Positions 1-11,037 of a stretch of DNA of 64,000 nt are shown here, one piece after another. The translations under genes were made by a program, and so were the position numbers. Where the stretch lies: positions 38,983,178 through 39,047,177 of the forward strand of contig CP141143.1 of assembly GCA_035235625.1 (NCBI GenBank), written 5' to 3'. The notes under the pieces were generated by a model, which worked only from the letters and a program-made list of their open reading frames with translations, searched no databases and was not told the DNA's origin. Source of the stretch: Saururus chinensis. Its lineage: Eukaryota; Streptophyta; Magnoliopsida; Piperales; Saururaceae. Numbering within the stretch: position 1 is the stretch's first letter; every line of letters begins with the position of its first letter.

Positions 1-2860
1 CTTCTAGGGGCGGCTTGTATGAAGTCAAAAACCCATTAGACATATCCTCTAAAGTTGATACTTTGAGTAGGAAGCTGGACCTCCTTATGACTCCAACCTA
101 TCAGCTCACTCCCTTCACTCAAGATGTATGCACAATATGCCTTAGCCCAACCCATACTATCATAGAGTGTCGCTCTGCATCTCAATTTCCTGAGCTTGTC
201 CAAGATCATGTGAATGCCACCCAATCCTTCCCTAGGGCTGAGAACAATCCATTTTCAAACACATATAACCCTGGGTGGAGGAATCATCCTAACTTTTCCT
301 GGAGGGCACAAAACCAAGGGGTTGTTGGCAATTAACCCCCTAGGCAACCATTCCAAGTTCTACCAGCCCCTATCCACCAACCTCAAGTGCAACCTCCGTA
401 TGTCCAACCCAATAGGAGTCCGAGTTTTGAAGAGAAGGTCTTAACTGCATTACAAGAGATTCAATCTCAATCCCAACTCCTCCACTCTCACACACAATCT
501 ATAGCAAAGTTAGAAGCCCAAATTGGACAACTAGCTAATGTTATTAACAAGGGAGAGATGGGGACGTTGCCAAGTCAACCCCTACCAAACCCTAAATGTC
601 AATTTCAGGTAGAGGGAGCTCCTCCCTCTAATGAACAAGTTAATTCCATAATGACCCTCAGGAGTGGGAGGATTGTTGACAAGAGTGTTGGGGGGACACC
701 AATGACAGATGATAGGAGTGAGGAGTTACAGAGGGCAGCCCCTAATAAACCTCAAGTAGAAGTTAGTGCACCACATGAGAAGGAGTTTGTATCTCCTTCC
801 CCTTCCTCAGAGCCACAGTCTAAGACCACTTTCGAGGAATCTTATATCCCTAGGGCACCTTTTCCTCAGTGTCTTGACATGGCCCCACCATTTACAAAGA
901 GCATAGCTAGGACTGATGAGATTCTTGAGACTTTCAAACAAGTCAAAATTAATCTCCCCCTCTTAGAAGCCATTAAGTAAGTCTCTGCTTATGCTAAGTT
1001 CCTCAAAGAACTATGCACTCAAAAGCGTAAATCTAAGACCCATGTGTCTAAGAAGGTCTTTCTCACTGAGCAAGTTAGCTCTCTTTTGAAGTTTGACACC
1101 CCACCTAAGTATAAGGACCCTAGAGCACCCACTATTTCGTGTGTCATTGGTGATCACTCCATTCATAGAGCCCTCCTTGACCTTGGTGCGAGTGTCAATC
1201 TACTCCCTTACTCGGTGTATGAGCAATTAGGGTTAGGAGAATTGCAGCCTACATCAGTTACCTTGCAGCTAGCTGACCGTTCTGTGCGTAAGCCTCGGAG
1301 AGTCATTGAGGATGTCTTAGTGAAGGTTGACCGATTTTTTTTCCCTGTTGATTTTATTGTCTTAGATATGGAGACTGGTGCCAACTCCATATATCAGATT
1401 CCTATCATTCTAGGTTGCCCTTTTCTTGCCACAGCTAATGCATGCATAAATTGTAGGACGGGGGTAATGGAGATGACTTTTGGGAACATGAAAGTGAAAC
1501 TAAATGCTTTTGATGTGTCTAACCATTTGCCTGCAACTTCTAATGTTGAATGTTTTATGGTAGACAATTTTAGATTTGATGCTTATGATAGAGGTCCATC
1601 TTTTGTAGCATCAGCCCATAATCAAGTCATGCCTTCTAATTTTTCTGCATCATCTTTTTGGAGACTTAAGAGAAGAGCCAATGCTAATATCTACCAGCCG
1701 CCCTGATATATTTGAGAATGTTGGCAATGTCTGGCTAAAGACAATAAACTTAGCGCTTCTTGGGAGGCAACCCATGTTTTTGATATATTTTTTTTCCTTC
1801 CTTTTGTTTATTTTTTTTGCTTCATTTAGGCTTTATTTACTTATTTTCTCAGTTTTTTTCTCATTATAGTTTTTTTCTTTTATGGGATATAATACTTTAG
1901 GTTTGGGGAAATGCTCATCACTTATATTTATTTCTTTTCTCCAATCCTATGTACTTCACTTTTCAGATTAGTGGATTAGTTATGCTTTCAGGTGATATCT
2001 TTCTCTCTCTTACTTATTATTGTCATTGTAGTATATATTTTCTTTAACATTGAGGACAATGTTCAATTTAGGTTTGGGGGTGTAGAAAGATATTTTTATT
2101 TCTTATTTTTCTTTTAGGATATTTTAGAGTATTTTTTTTATTTTTCTTTTGTTTTCATTTAAGTGGGTTTTATCGCTTATTCTCTTTTAAAAGTATATGT
2201 CTGTTTTTAAAGAGATCAATTTCATTAAGAAAGTTCAAGTAATTAATTAAGTGATGAAAATGATCAAGTGAGTAATTTCTATTTTATTTTCATTATCTTA
2301 GATAATTGTGCTTATATTTTTAAATCACATTTCACACACTTGAAACTTGTAGGAATATAATTTTATGATTTATTACTTGTAATCTTAGTGGGATATCTTT
2401 AACTAAGCATATATTTTTTAAAACTTGACAATTGAGTAATTTTTAATGTTTTATGATAGATCTTTATGTTTAGCTTTTATTTGAAAAAAAAATGGGATAA
2501 GTGTGTAATGAAAAAAAAAGAATAAAAAAAAATTTGAAAAAATAGATTGATTGAAAAAAAAATTTGATGAAAAAAAGAGGAAATGTTTGTTTCTCTTTTT
2601 ACTCAGTAACCGGACCTTGTGCCTAGGCAAGTATAAGGGATCGCGTCAAAAGGTGAAAAGTTGAGATAAATTCTTTTATGATTTGCTTGGTTCTGTAACC
2701 TTTATAGTTTGAGTTATTAAGCCTGAGGGGTGTTTCAACACTTAGTGCCTTGAGGTAACTAGATTAGGCACACTGGCCTAACACTTGTTACATGGACTAT
2801 TTAGAAAGCTTAATAGAACTAAGTATTGCACAAGTTATATTTTGAGGTATATTATGCTCT
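1..2860 (+). mobile_element. Athila-like Ty3/gypsy remnant (gag, protease and 3' region)
   Basis: Retrovirus-like fossil, partial at the window edge. The first 1 kb encodes a gag C-terminal part with a zinc-knuckle-like segment (CTICLSPTHTIIEC) and the FSNTYNPGWRNHPNFSW motif typical of Athila/Tat-lineage gag, then a leucine-rich LEAQIGQLA helix. About 1.05-1.55 kb encodes an aspartic-protease-like domain (LLDLGASVNLLPYSVYE, then IILGCPFL). From about 1.74 kb the sequence carries the GCGCTTCTTGGGAGGCAACC and TTTAGGTTTGGGGGTG segments that I recall from the 3' non-coding part of such elements. No reverse transcriptase or integrase is recognisable between them. Broken and old; I cannot date it because no LTR pair is visible. 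The downstream edge near 2.86 kb is approximate. Confidence 0.75.
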
Positions 2861-3589
2861 TATTCCCTGAATTTAATTGAACTTTGGGATACGTCTCTGA
2901 TTGCTGCTAATGGGCCCCGCTCCAACCCAAGCCAAAGTGTTTAGCTTGGGATTTTGTGAACTTGGGTTGCAGGTCCAATCAATATGGGCTTTGCCTCAGC
3001 CCAGTGACGACTAGGGCTAGCACTTCTGGCCCGAATTTACCTTAGCACCCCACTTTCTATTACACACAAACCGGAACATGCGGGGAAAGAGTTCTCGACT
3101 TCAGATCCTTCCAAGCGGAAGTAACACAGTCAACCATTAAACTCGGCCTATCGAAGGCTTGACCGATGTCATGCCATATCCTCCACCGTAAGCCGTGCTT
3201 AATGCACGATTATCCGTATGATGAATTGGTTGTGAGTAGCGTTTAGAAATGGCACCGCCTTTGTCAGCCTCTTACGCTAGGCCTTAGCGCCTGAACGTAT
3301 GTTTAGGAAATGTCTCCACCACTAGGCAATATGGTCGTTAAAGCCCTCTGCCACCTTTTGAGGCTTCGATGATGCAAAATTATTGCCGTTGGATGCGGTC
3401 CGCTGTCCATTTTAATGTTTTGTGGCAAACGACGTGTTTTAAACCGTTGGCCGACCTCCAATCAATCAGCCCCTATTCTGTGGTCGTTCTTGCCATTTCT
3501 AGTGGCACGACCTTGTATCTGCCCACCCTAGTGCGTGCAGTCTTATGCTTTGAGTGTAATTAATCTAACCTTATCGAGATTAATTCCAG
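2861..3589. other. unassigned intergenic or repeat-derived sequence
   Basis: No gene is recognised. The stretch follows the Athila-like 3' region without a clear boundary and leads into sequence that aligns with the long LTR-like family. It has mixed base composition and only short ORFs without family resemblance. It could hold the diverged 5' part of the LTR at 3.6-6.2 kb, but I could not find a TG-type start. Confidence 0.4.
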
Positions 3590-6173
3590 CATCTCTGCAA
3601 ATCCTCGGGACAACGACTCTCAGTGCGATGCTTTTGGCCGCATATTCCACTATCGATGCCGCCATCGTCGTTTGCTCGTCATCAAACTCCTGTGGATTAC
3701 GAGGTAGGGGACCTTGAACTCGTAATTTTATTATAGCATGCTTTAATTGTGTAGTAGCATGCTAGGAGTTTATAATTTAATGTTTTGCATGATAATGCTA
3801 ATTAAATGGGCATGCTTTATATATGTGAATCATGCATATGTTATGGACTAAAGGTATGATAGTAAGTAATTAGTGAATTGTATGTGTGTGATTTGAGTAT
3901 GTGATAAATATGTGTGGTCGGCGAGCACGAGAATGTGCGTTTGTTTGTAAGTTTGTTGAAAGGGTGCGTCGTAGGCTACGACATGGAAATGGTGATGGTA
4001 TGACGAGCGAGGAAAGATGTAAGATAGACTGTAGAAGGTTGGATTTGATAAGATTGAAGAATTAGTTTGGTTTGAGTTAGATGGTACGTCGGAGCATTGA
4101 GTAGAAGACGTAAGCAATGTAAGGATTTAGAAGACTTAAGGTTTTGAACATCTTGGGGGATTGTGAGTTAGTAAGAGAGAACGACAAAATTGTGTAGGCA
4201 TAATATATGTAATATGAATTGTAATGAAAGAATAATGAGTAAATAATTAGTAAGGGTTTGATGACAGGACTTAGGTCAAAAAGGGTCTCATTTGAGGAGT
4301 TTGAGTAAGAATATTCAGTTTTAAGGCGGATGTTGTAAGTTGTAAGGCCATAAGTGTATGATGGTAAGATACCAGTATAGAATTCGAGTTTAAGTAAGAC
4401 TATGCAGAGATTGGTAAGGCTGTAAGCGTAAGAGTGGAGGATGAGTTAAGTAAATAATTCTACCTTTGTGGATTGGAACTTCAGGACGGGCGTATTTTTT
4501 GCCTTATTGGCTGAAGAATGTAAGACGGAAGTAGTTCCGAACATAATTGTACATGCATAAGTTACGTAATATAAACTAGAATGGTAAGTAACCCTAATTT
4601 GTTAACATTGTGAGTTTGAGACTGAGGGTTTCGACGGATTAAGTTCCGTTTTGTGCCAGTCGATAAGTAATCGACTGAGCATCCTTTCTGGTCTAGCCAT
4701 GGTGTTTTCTTGCGGGTTTAGACTTGGTGCTGTATTTCGGCCCAGATGTTTGATGCTCTGTTCAGAGTGCTGTAAGTTTCTGCCCTTCGTGGGCTTTGTA
4801 TGTTTCTGCCTACCGATGACACTATATGTTCTGCCCAAGAGTGGCACTGTAAGATTCCTGCCCAAGAGTGGCACTGTATGTTTTTCACCCTTAGTTGGCA
4901 CTATATGGCCCTTGTTGGCACTGTATGGCCCCAGAAAGTGGGCATTTGCGCGCTCAAGTAAGTAGTATCATGGATCTGCTCTTACCTGTTTGATCCTGTG
5001 CCCCATGAGCATAGGTGTGCCTTGCCTTCAGAAAAGTCCATGGTGTTTAGTTGCTCCCCGAAGGTTAAGGTGACGCCCCAGTGGCATTCCATTCCTTTTC
5101 GACGCTAGAGCTTATTAATTGTAATGAGCTTCAGTTGTCGGTAGTATGTGTACGATCGTAAGAGTAAATTGTATGTTTCAGATTCTGAGTAAGTTGTACG
5201 TGTAAGATTTAGAGTAAGTGTGAGCTTCTTTGGAAGACAGTAAGAGTAAGTTTATGAGTATGAGTATGTTGTACGAGTAAGTTTGTGAGACTTTGATTCA
5301 GACGGTAAGCGTAAGCGTAAGTGTAAGTGTAAGTGTAAGCTTCTAAGGAAGATGTAAGAGTACATTTATGTGTAAGAGTATGATTGTACGAGTAAGGTCA
5401 TACAAGTAAGTTTGTACGAATAAGGTCGTACGAGTAGGCGTATGTTGTAAGTGTAAGCGTACATTTGTATGAGTAAGCTGATAAGACTGATTCAGAGTGT
5501 AAGTGTAAGAGCATGATATATGAATAAAAGTAAGTTCGGTTTGTACGATGATTTGTATGCGTGGCAATATTTATACTTCTTATTCTTTTTGCTTCATGTG
5601 TGATTGCATGGAAGCATCTATATAAACTTACGGAGTTCATTGATTTATATTTTCCCCTACTGGGTATTTTTCTATTGAGTATGAAAATACTCACCCTATC
5701 TTTTTAGCCCCTTCGTCCGGAGGCTTTTGCAGGTCGATCGATAGCTGTTTGAGACTGGATTCTTTCCCGTGGTGGACAATTCTTCCTCGACTTTGAGTGT
5801 AGTGAAATCACAGTGAAGTTATGTGGAGTTTGGTGCTGCGATCTCATGTATTGATTAAGGTGAGAAAATTATAGTATCTACTGGACTTGTGTATGTATGT
5901 ACGATTTATTTTCAGACTGTGAATGAACTTGTACTCAGAGATGTCTGGGAGGTTTTTGTTTTTAAAACCCATGGCCATGGTAGGTTTTAATCGTACACTT
6001 TTGTTTTAGGTCACGCCTGAGAACGGTTGTCTGTTGTAAAATAAATTAATTTACAAAAATTATTTTCATATGAATTTGAATTTGCTTGGTTCATTTGATC
6101 TATATTCGTATTTCAAAATAAAATATTAACAGAGTTTTTAAAGTAAATGTGTGGAAAAACCTCGGGCGTGACA
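3590..6173 (+). mobile_element. partial long LTR-like unit (Ty3/gypsy, Tekay-like guess)
   Basis: From about 3,590 on, the sequence aligns by eye with 53.13-56.68 kb (same strand) and with the complement of 21.0-23.9 kb: the GATTACGAGGTAGGGG block, the CATGCTAGGA block, the GCCCAAGAGTGGCACTGTA repeats, the GAGTAAG-type arrays and the CTACTGGGTATTTT block occur in the same order. It ends in CTCGGGCGTGACA at 6,173, an LTR-like 3' terminus. The 5' end is not recognised. No coding domain is present. It is clearly diverged from the other copies, so it is older. The family assignment to a chromoviral LTR is inference from the terminus and size. Confidence 0.6.
5150..5545 (+). repeat. degenerate GTAAG/GAGTAAG tandem array
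   Basis: Short, imperfect repeats of the type GTAAGAGTAAG, GTACGAGTAAG and GTGTAAGTGTAAG fill this part of the LTR-like unit. The equivalent arrays occur at 55.68-55.99 kb and, on the opposite strand, at 21.7-22.03 kb. The array is therefore a feature of the family that each copy has reshaped independently. Confidence 0.7.
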
Positions 6174-6249
6174 TACCCATAAAAATATTAAGATTTATTA
6201 TCACAATACAAAGAAAAGTATAGTAAAATATATTTATAATTAACTTTAT

Positions 6250-7156
6250 TTGGGCCAAGTACAGTTGGATCACCTAAAACCCAAACTAAATAGCTATTCG
6301 CGTTGAGTTTATAAACTCAAACATGATTTATTAGGGTCTGGTAGATTCGGGTTTTACTATATACCCGACTCAAGAGACAACTCTTCAAGGAATATTTGTG
6401 GTTGTTGTAGTATGTGATCGATTAAAAATGTCACTTTTGTATCAATACCAAACTAAAGTTGTATATAAATTTATAATTTTTATAGTTTACTTTTTATTTT
6501 GATAATTACTAAATCTCAAAATTTTTACAAGTTAATGATATATAAAACCTAATAATTATTTAAAATTTTATTTGTATTTATTTTCATAAACAAGTGATTT
6601 TTTAAGTTTTCTAAATATTTGAATCTGGTTGTGTTTAGGCATTCATGGATCAAGTTAACAAGTTACTATTTCTTAAATGGAAACATGTTAGGGCTTCTCA
6701 TAACCCGACCTGAGCTCGTTGACCCTACTTTTTCGTTAACATCGAGTGTTGATAACAATGCCTCTGATTTAGTGCTATATGCATTTTAATTTTATTACGC
6801 TATTTATGGAAACAAGTATCATATCATATCATAGATGAACTAGGCTAAACCCAAATAGTTATTCAAATAGTTATTCAAATTGGGTTCAGGGTTTATGTAA
6901 TCCAACTCAGCCCAATTAATCTCATCAATATAGTTTTTTTAAGTTTATTTTGAAAATAACTCAATAAATTTTTATTATGTAAATATTTTTTTTACAAACA
7001 CATAAAAATAATTTTGAAAAATTTAAAATTAGTAATAATGGTAAAGTTCAAGTAAAGCCTATTTAGGTTGGGATTAGGCTTGACCATTCAGGTTGGGTTG
7101 GAGTTAGCATTTCTTAAATGGTATCAAGATCGGGTTTACCAAACTCGATGACATCC
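6250..7156. repeat. degenerate MITE-like sequence
   Basis: Motifs such as AACCCAAACTAAATAGCTATTC, CATTTCTTAAATGGTATCAAG and GGGTTTACCAAACTCGATGACATCC recur here and resemble the interior and right end of the better preserved hAT-like MITE at 9.5-9.9 kb. The best candidate copy covers about 6.84-7.16 kb. The ends and target duplications are not clear. No gene is seen in 6.17-7.58 kb; the rest is AT-rich. Confidence 0.3.
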
Positions 7157-7580
7157 AAAACTAGGTCATTTTATTCAAATATATAAAACACCACACAATT
7201 GTACCCATTTTTTTAGTTTGCTTAACCTAAAAGGATCTTTATATATACACACAAGGAGGCATGCATTAAGTGTAACCATCTTTGACCGGTTCAATATTTG
7301 TGTCCAATATTGTCGGTGCCAAAAAATTATGGTGCACACAATACGTGTAAAGTAAATGTTTGTTGTGGCTGAGTCTAGGATATGATTGATACATAAATTT
7401 TATAGGAAAATATAAAATACTTTTTCACCAGTCACTGTTATAAATTTACACATTTTTTTGTTATTTTTTCTTAATTTAAGATTATATTATAATTATTTTT
7501 TATATTAAATATATTACCAATGTTTTCACATCAAACACAGCTAAATGTGTATGCTTATTTATTTTTAAAAATTATTAAAT

Positions 7581-7833
7581 TAGTGGTGGTTAGGAAAAAG
7601 TGCTGCTAAAAATTTTTTAGCGCCATTTTACGATACTATACAACAACACTTTTCGTAAAATGTCATTGATTATTTACATTTGCGACACTTCGCTGTAAAG
7701 TAGTGCTGATGACATTTTTCAGCAGTGTTTTGTAAAGAATGTCGTTGTTGTTTTGATTTTTAGTATTATTTTATAAAAGTGCCGCTAATAGTAAATATTT
7801 AGCGACTCTTTGATAATCCACTTTCTCGTAGTG
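7581..7833. mobile_element. short CACTA-like non-autonomous element
   Basis: The right end reads CTTTCTCGTAGTG, the complement of a CACTA-type terminus (CACTACGAGAAAG). The interior contains repeated subterminal units of the GCGACACTT, TTAGCGCC and TTAGCGACTC type. Both sides are flanked by AAT, the expected 3-bp target duplication length. The left terminus matches the right one only weakly, so the left boundary rests mainly on the flanking AAT. Confidence 0.4.
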
Positions 7834-8400
7834 AATAATTTGATTTCTCATTGATCCATTACTTAAAAAAACATAATAAAATGGAAATCCTTGACCTTAC
7901 ACTATATTAATAGAAATTAACTTAAAACAAAGTTTAGAGAAGGAAAATTTTGAACCTTAGGACGCGTACCTGTGTCATGGCACCTCATAGAATCAAGAAA
8001 GGGCAATGAAGAACACTAGTACAGAGCACAACCAGATAATGGATGAACCAAAATGCTCTCCCGAATGGTGGAAGAGCCTCTTGGTGCTTGGGTGATGGGA
8101 GAATAGATGGAAGCGGGGTAGCCACATGCGAGGGAGGAGAGGGAAGATGGTCGGGGAAGCGGAGCAGCATGCGATGGGGAGAGGGAAGAGCTGATGCAAG
8201 GGAGGTGAAGGGCGAGGGAGAAACTAGGCAGCTGGGTAAGGGAGGTCAAGGGAAGGGTGAATAGGGGTACACGGAGTTAAAAAATTAATGTTCATATTTA
8301 TTTTAAAATTGGGGTACAAGTGGGAGAATGGGTAAATTGAATATGGGGGACCCAAATAAAAGGGGCACAAGAATTAAGTGGGGTGTGAATAGCCACGTTC
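7834..8400. mobile_element. right end of a Mutator-like MITE, plus unassigned sequence
   Basis: The stretch ends at 8,400 in GTGTGAATAGCCACGTTC, which matches the terminal repeat of the complete copy at 31.58-32.19 kb (GAAYGTGGCTATTT read inward). Preceding G-rich lines (ATGGGGGACCC, GGGTACACGGAG) also resemble that element's interior. I did not find the matching left end, so the copy is one-sided here. Short ORFs in this stretch look like chance. Confidence 0.45.
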
Positions 8401-8577
8401 ATAACTAAATAGAGTAGTTGTACGTAACATCATGCCCAAACAAGGAGTGCATGGCTCTCTGGTGTAGACAATATTGAGGAGAAGAGAACTTCTCAATCAG
8501 AGACCATTCCTCCATTCTACATCAAAGGAGTCCGTAAGTTGTGAGCTACCTAGGTTATACTCTAGCCTTATGCGAAG

Positions 8578-8672
8578 ATGGCTGGAGGAAAGATGTGGAT
8601 CTGCTTCCTTCTATTCACGCTCGTCTTTACAGTCCTGCCTGCAGATTTCATTGGGTTGCAAGTAGAAACTTC
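8578..8672 (+). CDS. possible first exon encoding a signal peptide (unknown protein, orphan exon)
   Basis: An ATG in a favourable context (A at -3, G at +4) opens a frame starting MAGGKMWICFLLFTLVF and continuing VLPADFIGLQVETSLTR. This has a basic start, a hydrophobic stretch of about 14 residues (7-20) and a small/proline break, so it looks like a secretion signal. The frame then meets AG|GTATGT (GT at 8,673), an excellent plant 5' splice donor. Without splicing it ends after 41 residues, at 8,703. I do not recognise the protein and found no second exon downstream. The segment lies in a roughly 460-bp island between two Mutator-like ends (8,400 and 8,861). It may be the stranded start of a host gene or a chance ORF. 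Confidence 0.35.
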
Positions 8673-8860
8673 TCTCACTAGGTATGTAGAGCTTCGATTA
8701 TAACTTCATTATGTTCTTGAACCCTTACCATTTCTTGCTAGTTTATGTTTATGCCCTGGTTTTCTTTCCTTCATAGTTGGTTTTCTGAAACTTGAGCTAA
8801 ATATGAAACGAAGCCACCACTGGTTGTGCATGATTTTTTCGTCTCACTCAAATATATAAA

Positions 8861-9962
8861 GAATGTGGTTATTCAGATCCCCCCTTTTTTCCTATGTCTC
8901 TCGTTTCTTTTTTATTTTACTCTTTTCTTTTTAAATTACCTATTTATACCCCATATTTAAAAAATAATAAAAATCTTTACCCTATTTCCCCTTTATTTTC
9001 TAGCCTGAGTTTAATTGCTGGCACTGTTGCCAATAATCTGGCATCAATGACATGGCTGCCCTATTTGGAAGCTAGCCTATAAGTACAACCAACGCGTTGT
9101 GGCAGCTACGAGGGCAGGCAGGGCTTTGGCCATGTAGGCTGGAGCTGGCGGCCAAAACTGGCCATGTAGGCTAGATTTGGCTTCTTCAAGCCTGATTCGT
9201 TGGCCTGTGCAGCTGGATCTTGCTGCAATAGGTCAGATTTGGCATGTTGCAGGCTCGATCTAGCATTCTTTCATGCTGCAATAGGATCTTGCTGAGTATA
9301 CGGGAGATCCAGCCTACGGCGGTGAAACCTAGCTGCTATAAGCTAGATTCGATGGCTTGCATGGCCAGATCTCACCACGAGAGATACCGCTAGAGCTAGA
9401 GTGGCTATTGCCGAAGCCCGAGCTATCATCGAAAGAAAAGAGAATGGAGTTTATTTACTAAGGGAAGTATGAGCAAAATAACAAGGAAAATATGGGGGAA
9501 TGAATAGGGATGTCACTCGGGTAAGATATATGGTAAAATCTAACCCAACTATAATAAGTTGGGTTTGGGTTTTTAAATTTAACCCGAATAAATATTCGGG
9601 TCAGATTATGGTTTACCATTTCTTAAATGATATCGGGTTTGCGTTTGGCAAAACCTGGTCCGAATAAGGTTATAAAATAAATTTTTTATATTTTTCTTTG
9701 TATTTTGATCAAATCAAACCCGACCCGACCCCTAATGGGTTTGGTCTATTCGAATCAGGTTTTGGTTTTTAAATTAGCCCTAATAACTATTGGTCGGATT
9801 TGGATTTACTATTTTTTAAATAATATCGGGTTTGGATTTGACAAAACTCGACCTAAACCTAACCCGGTGGCATCCCTAGGAATGGAGCAAAACAATTTTG
9901 TATTTCACTTTCTTTGGAAGACAACCCGAAAAAATTGAGGTCCATATAGAATTATTCACATC
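8861..9962. mobile_element. Mutator-like MITE with a hAT MITE nested inside (boundaries partly uncertain)
   Basis: The left end GAATGTGGTTATTC at 8,861, followed by a C-rich and T-rich stretch, matches the terminal repeat of the complete copy at 31.58 kb. A weak mirror (GAATTATTCACATC) lies at 9,949-9,962 and would close the element. The interior from 9.09 to 9.40 kb is a string of related phrases (GCTAGATTTGGC, GCAGCTGGATCTTGC, GTCAGATTTGGC), similar in style to the interior of the other copy. No coding capacity is recognised. The hAT MITE at 9,505-9,878 lies inside. A 9-bp target duplication was not confirmed. Confidence 0.4.
9505..9878. mobile_element. hAT-type MITE, 374 bp
   Basis: Terminal inverted repeats TAGGGATGTCACTCGGGT at the left and ACCCGGTGGCATCCCTA at the right bound the element. 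The flanks are GGAATGAA (9,497-9,504) and GGAATGGA (9,879-9,886), an 8-bp target duplication with one mismatch, the length expected for hAT. The interior is AT-rich with repeated GGGTTTGGGTTT-like phrases and has no transposase. Confidence 0.75.
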
Positions 9963-10023
9963 TAAATGTCCACCACAATTTCTTTTTTCATTTATGGGAT
10001 GGTGTGGTTACTAAGAAAGTGTA

Positions 10024-10104
10024 CGCTCCATTCATCCCGTAAAAATCTTAATTTTAGTGTAATTTAATTTTCTAAAGGAGACACTTATTACCATAGGGAG
10101 GGAG
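10024..10104. mobile_element. very short Stowaway-like MITE
   Basis: Flanked by TA on both sides (10,022-10,023 and 10,105-10,106). The left end CGCTCCATTCATCCCG and the right end GGGAGGGAG resemble Stowaway (Tc1/mariner) termini. At about 81 bp it is shorter than the usual 150-350 bp, so it may be an internally deleted copy. Confidence 0.45.
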
Positions 10105-10106
10105 TA

Positions 10107-11035
10107 TATACCCCTTTACTTGTTTTATGTTTCTAAAGTTTCCCATAAAAAACTTTTTTAAGGTATGTTTTACCTCAAAAACATGTTTCAAGTAGCACTT
10201 TGCATGCATATCAAATTTAAGACATAGGTGAATAAACGTCCAAATAAATCAAAACATAAAAACAGACATTTGATTGGCATAGAGAAGGATCTGCAATTTT
10301 GACTTACGTTCACATCACACAAGAAAAATCTCACTCCGTTCTCTAAGGCTAGTGATTCCATACTTGTGTTGACCAATCTCTTTTGATTGCCATCCCCAAA
10401 TGTTGATTAAGTTGTCATTCTTTGTTTGGTTATGATTTGTAACTTTTATGTTTTCCTCATACTAGGTGGTCGTATTTGGATCATTTGATTCTTGGAAACC
10501 CAACCAGCATCTATTTTTCTAGCCGGAAATTTATGGCAATGCCCTGAGTTTTCTCCTATTTGCAAATGTTTTTTTTTAAAATATTTATATTTAACCCCTG
10601 CCTTGAAGGTCCTTTTTATCTCCATTAATTGAAATTTTATTACTCTCTCTTTAATATATTAATAGTTTTATTTATTTATTTTTAAATAAATTAAAATTAA
10701 TATATTTATAGAAAAAAATGAGCAATTAATGTGGTGTACTTCCAATAAGTAGGAATTTTTTTACATTGTCAATACTAATCCAGCTGTCTCTTAGTCACCA
10801 CTCTCCTGCTATCAATTTAATTTTCTGACATGGACATCGTTCATTTACACACTTTTCATTACTTTTGAAGGGTAATTTTGAAGTTTAAATAAATAGAGGT
10901 AAATGGTATATTTATAATAGACAAGTCAAATAATTAATTATTAATAATAAAATAAAAGAAGCATTTTTAAATAGGTAAAAATTGAAAGACATTTATAAAT
11001 TTCTTTCCCATAATCCAAATAAGTTCTTTCCTATA
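10107..11035. other. AT-rich intergenic sequence, no gene seen
   Basis: No domain, RNA gene or clear repeat was recognised. Small ORFs here lack any family resemblance. The composition is strongly AT-rich. Confidence 0.5.
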
Positions 11036-11037
11036 TA

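Noticed and set aside
8043-8264. Gly/Arg-rich small frame, with overlapping frames on the other strand
   Set aside because: GA-rich composition leaves all frames open; the position next to a MITE end argues for repeat sequence.
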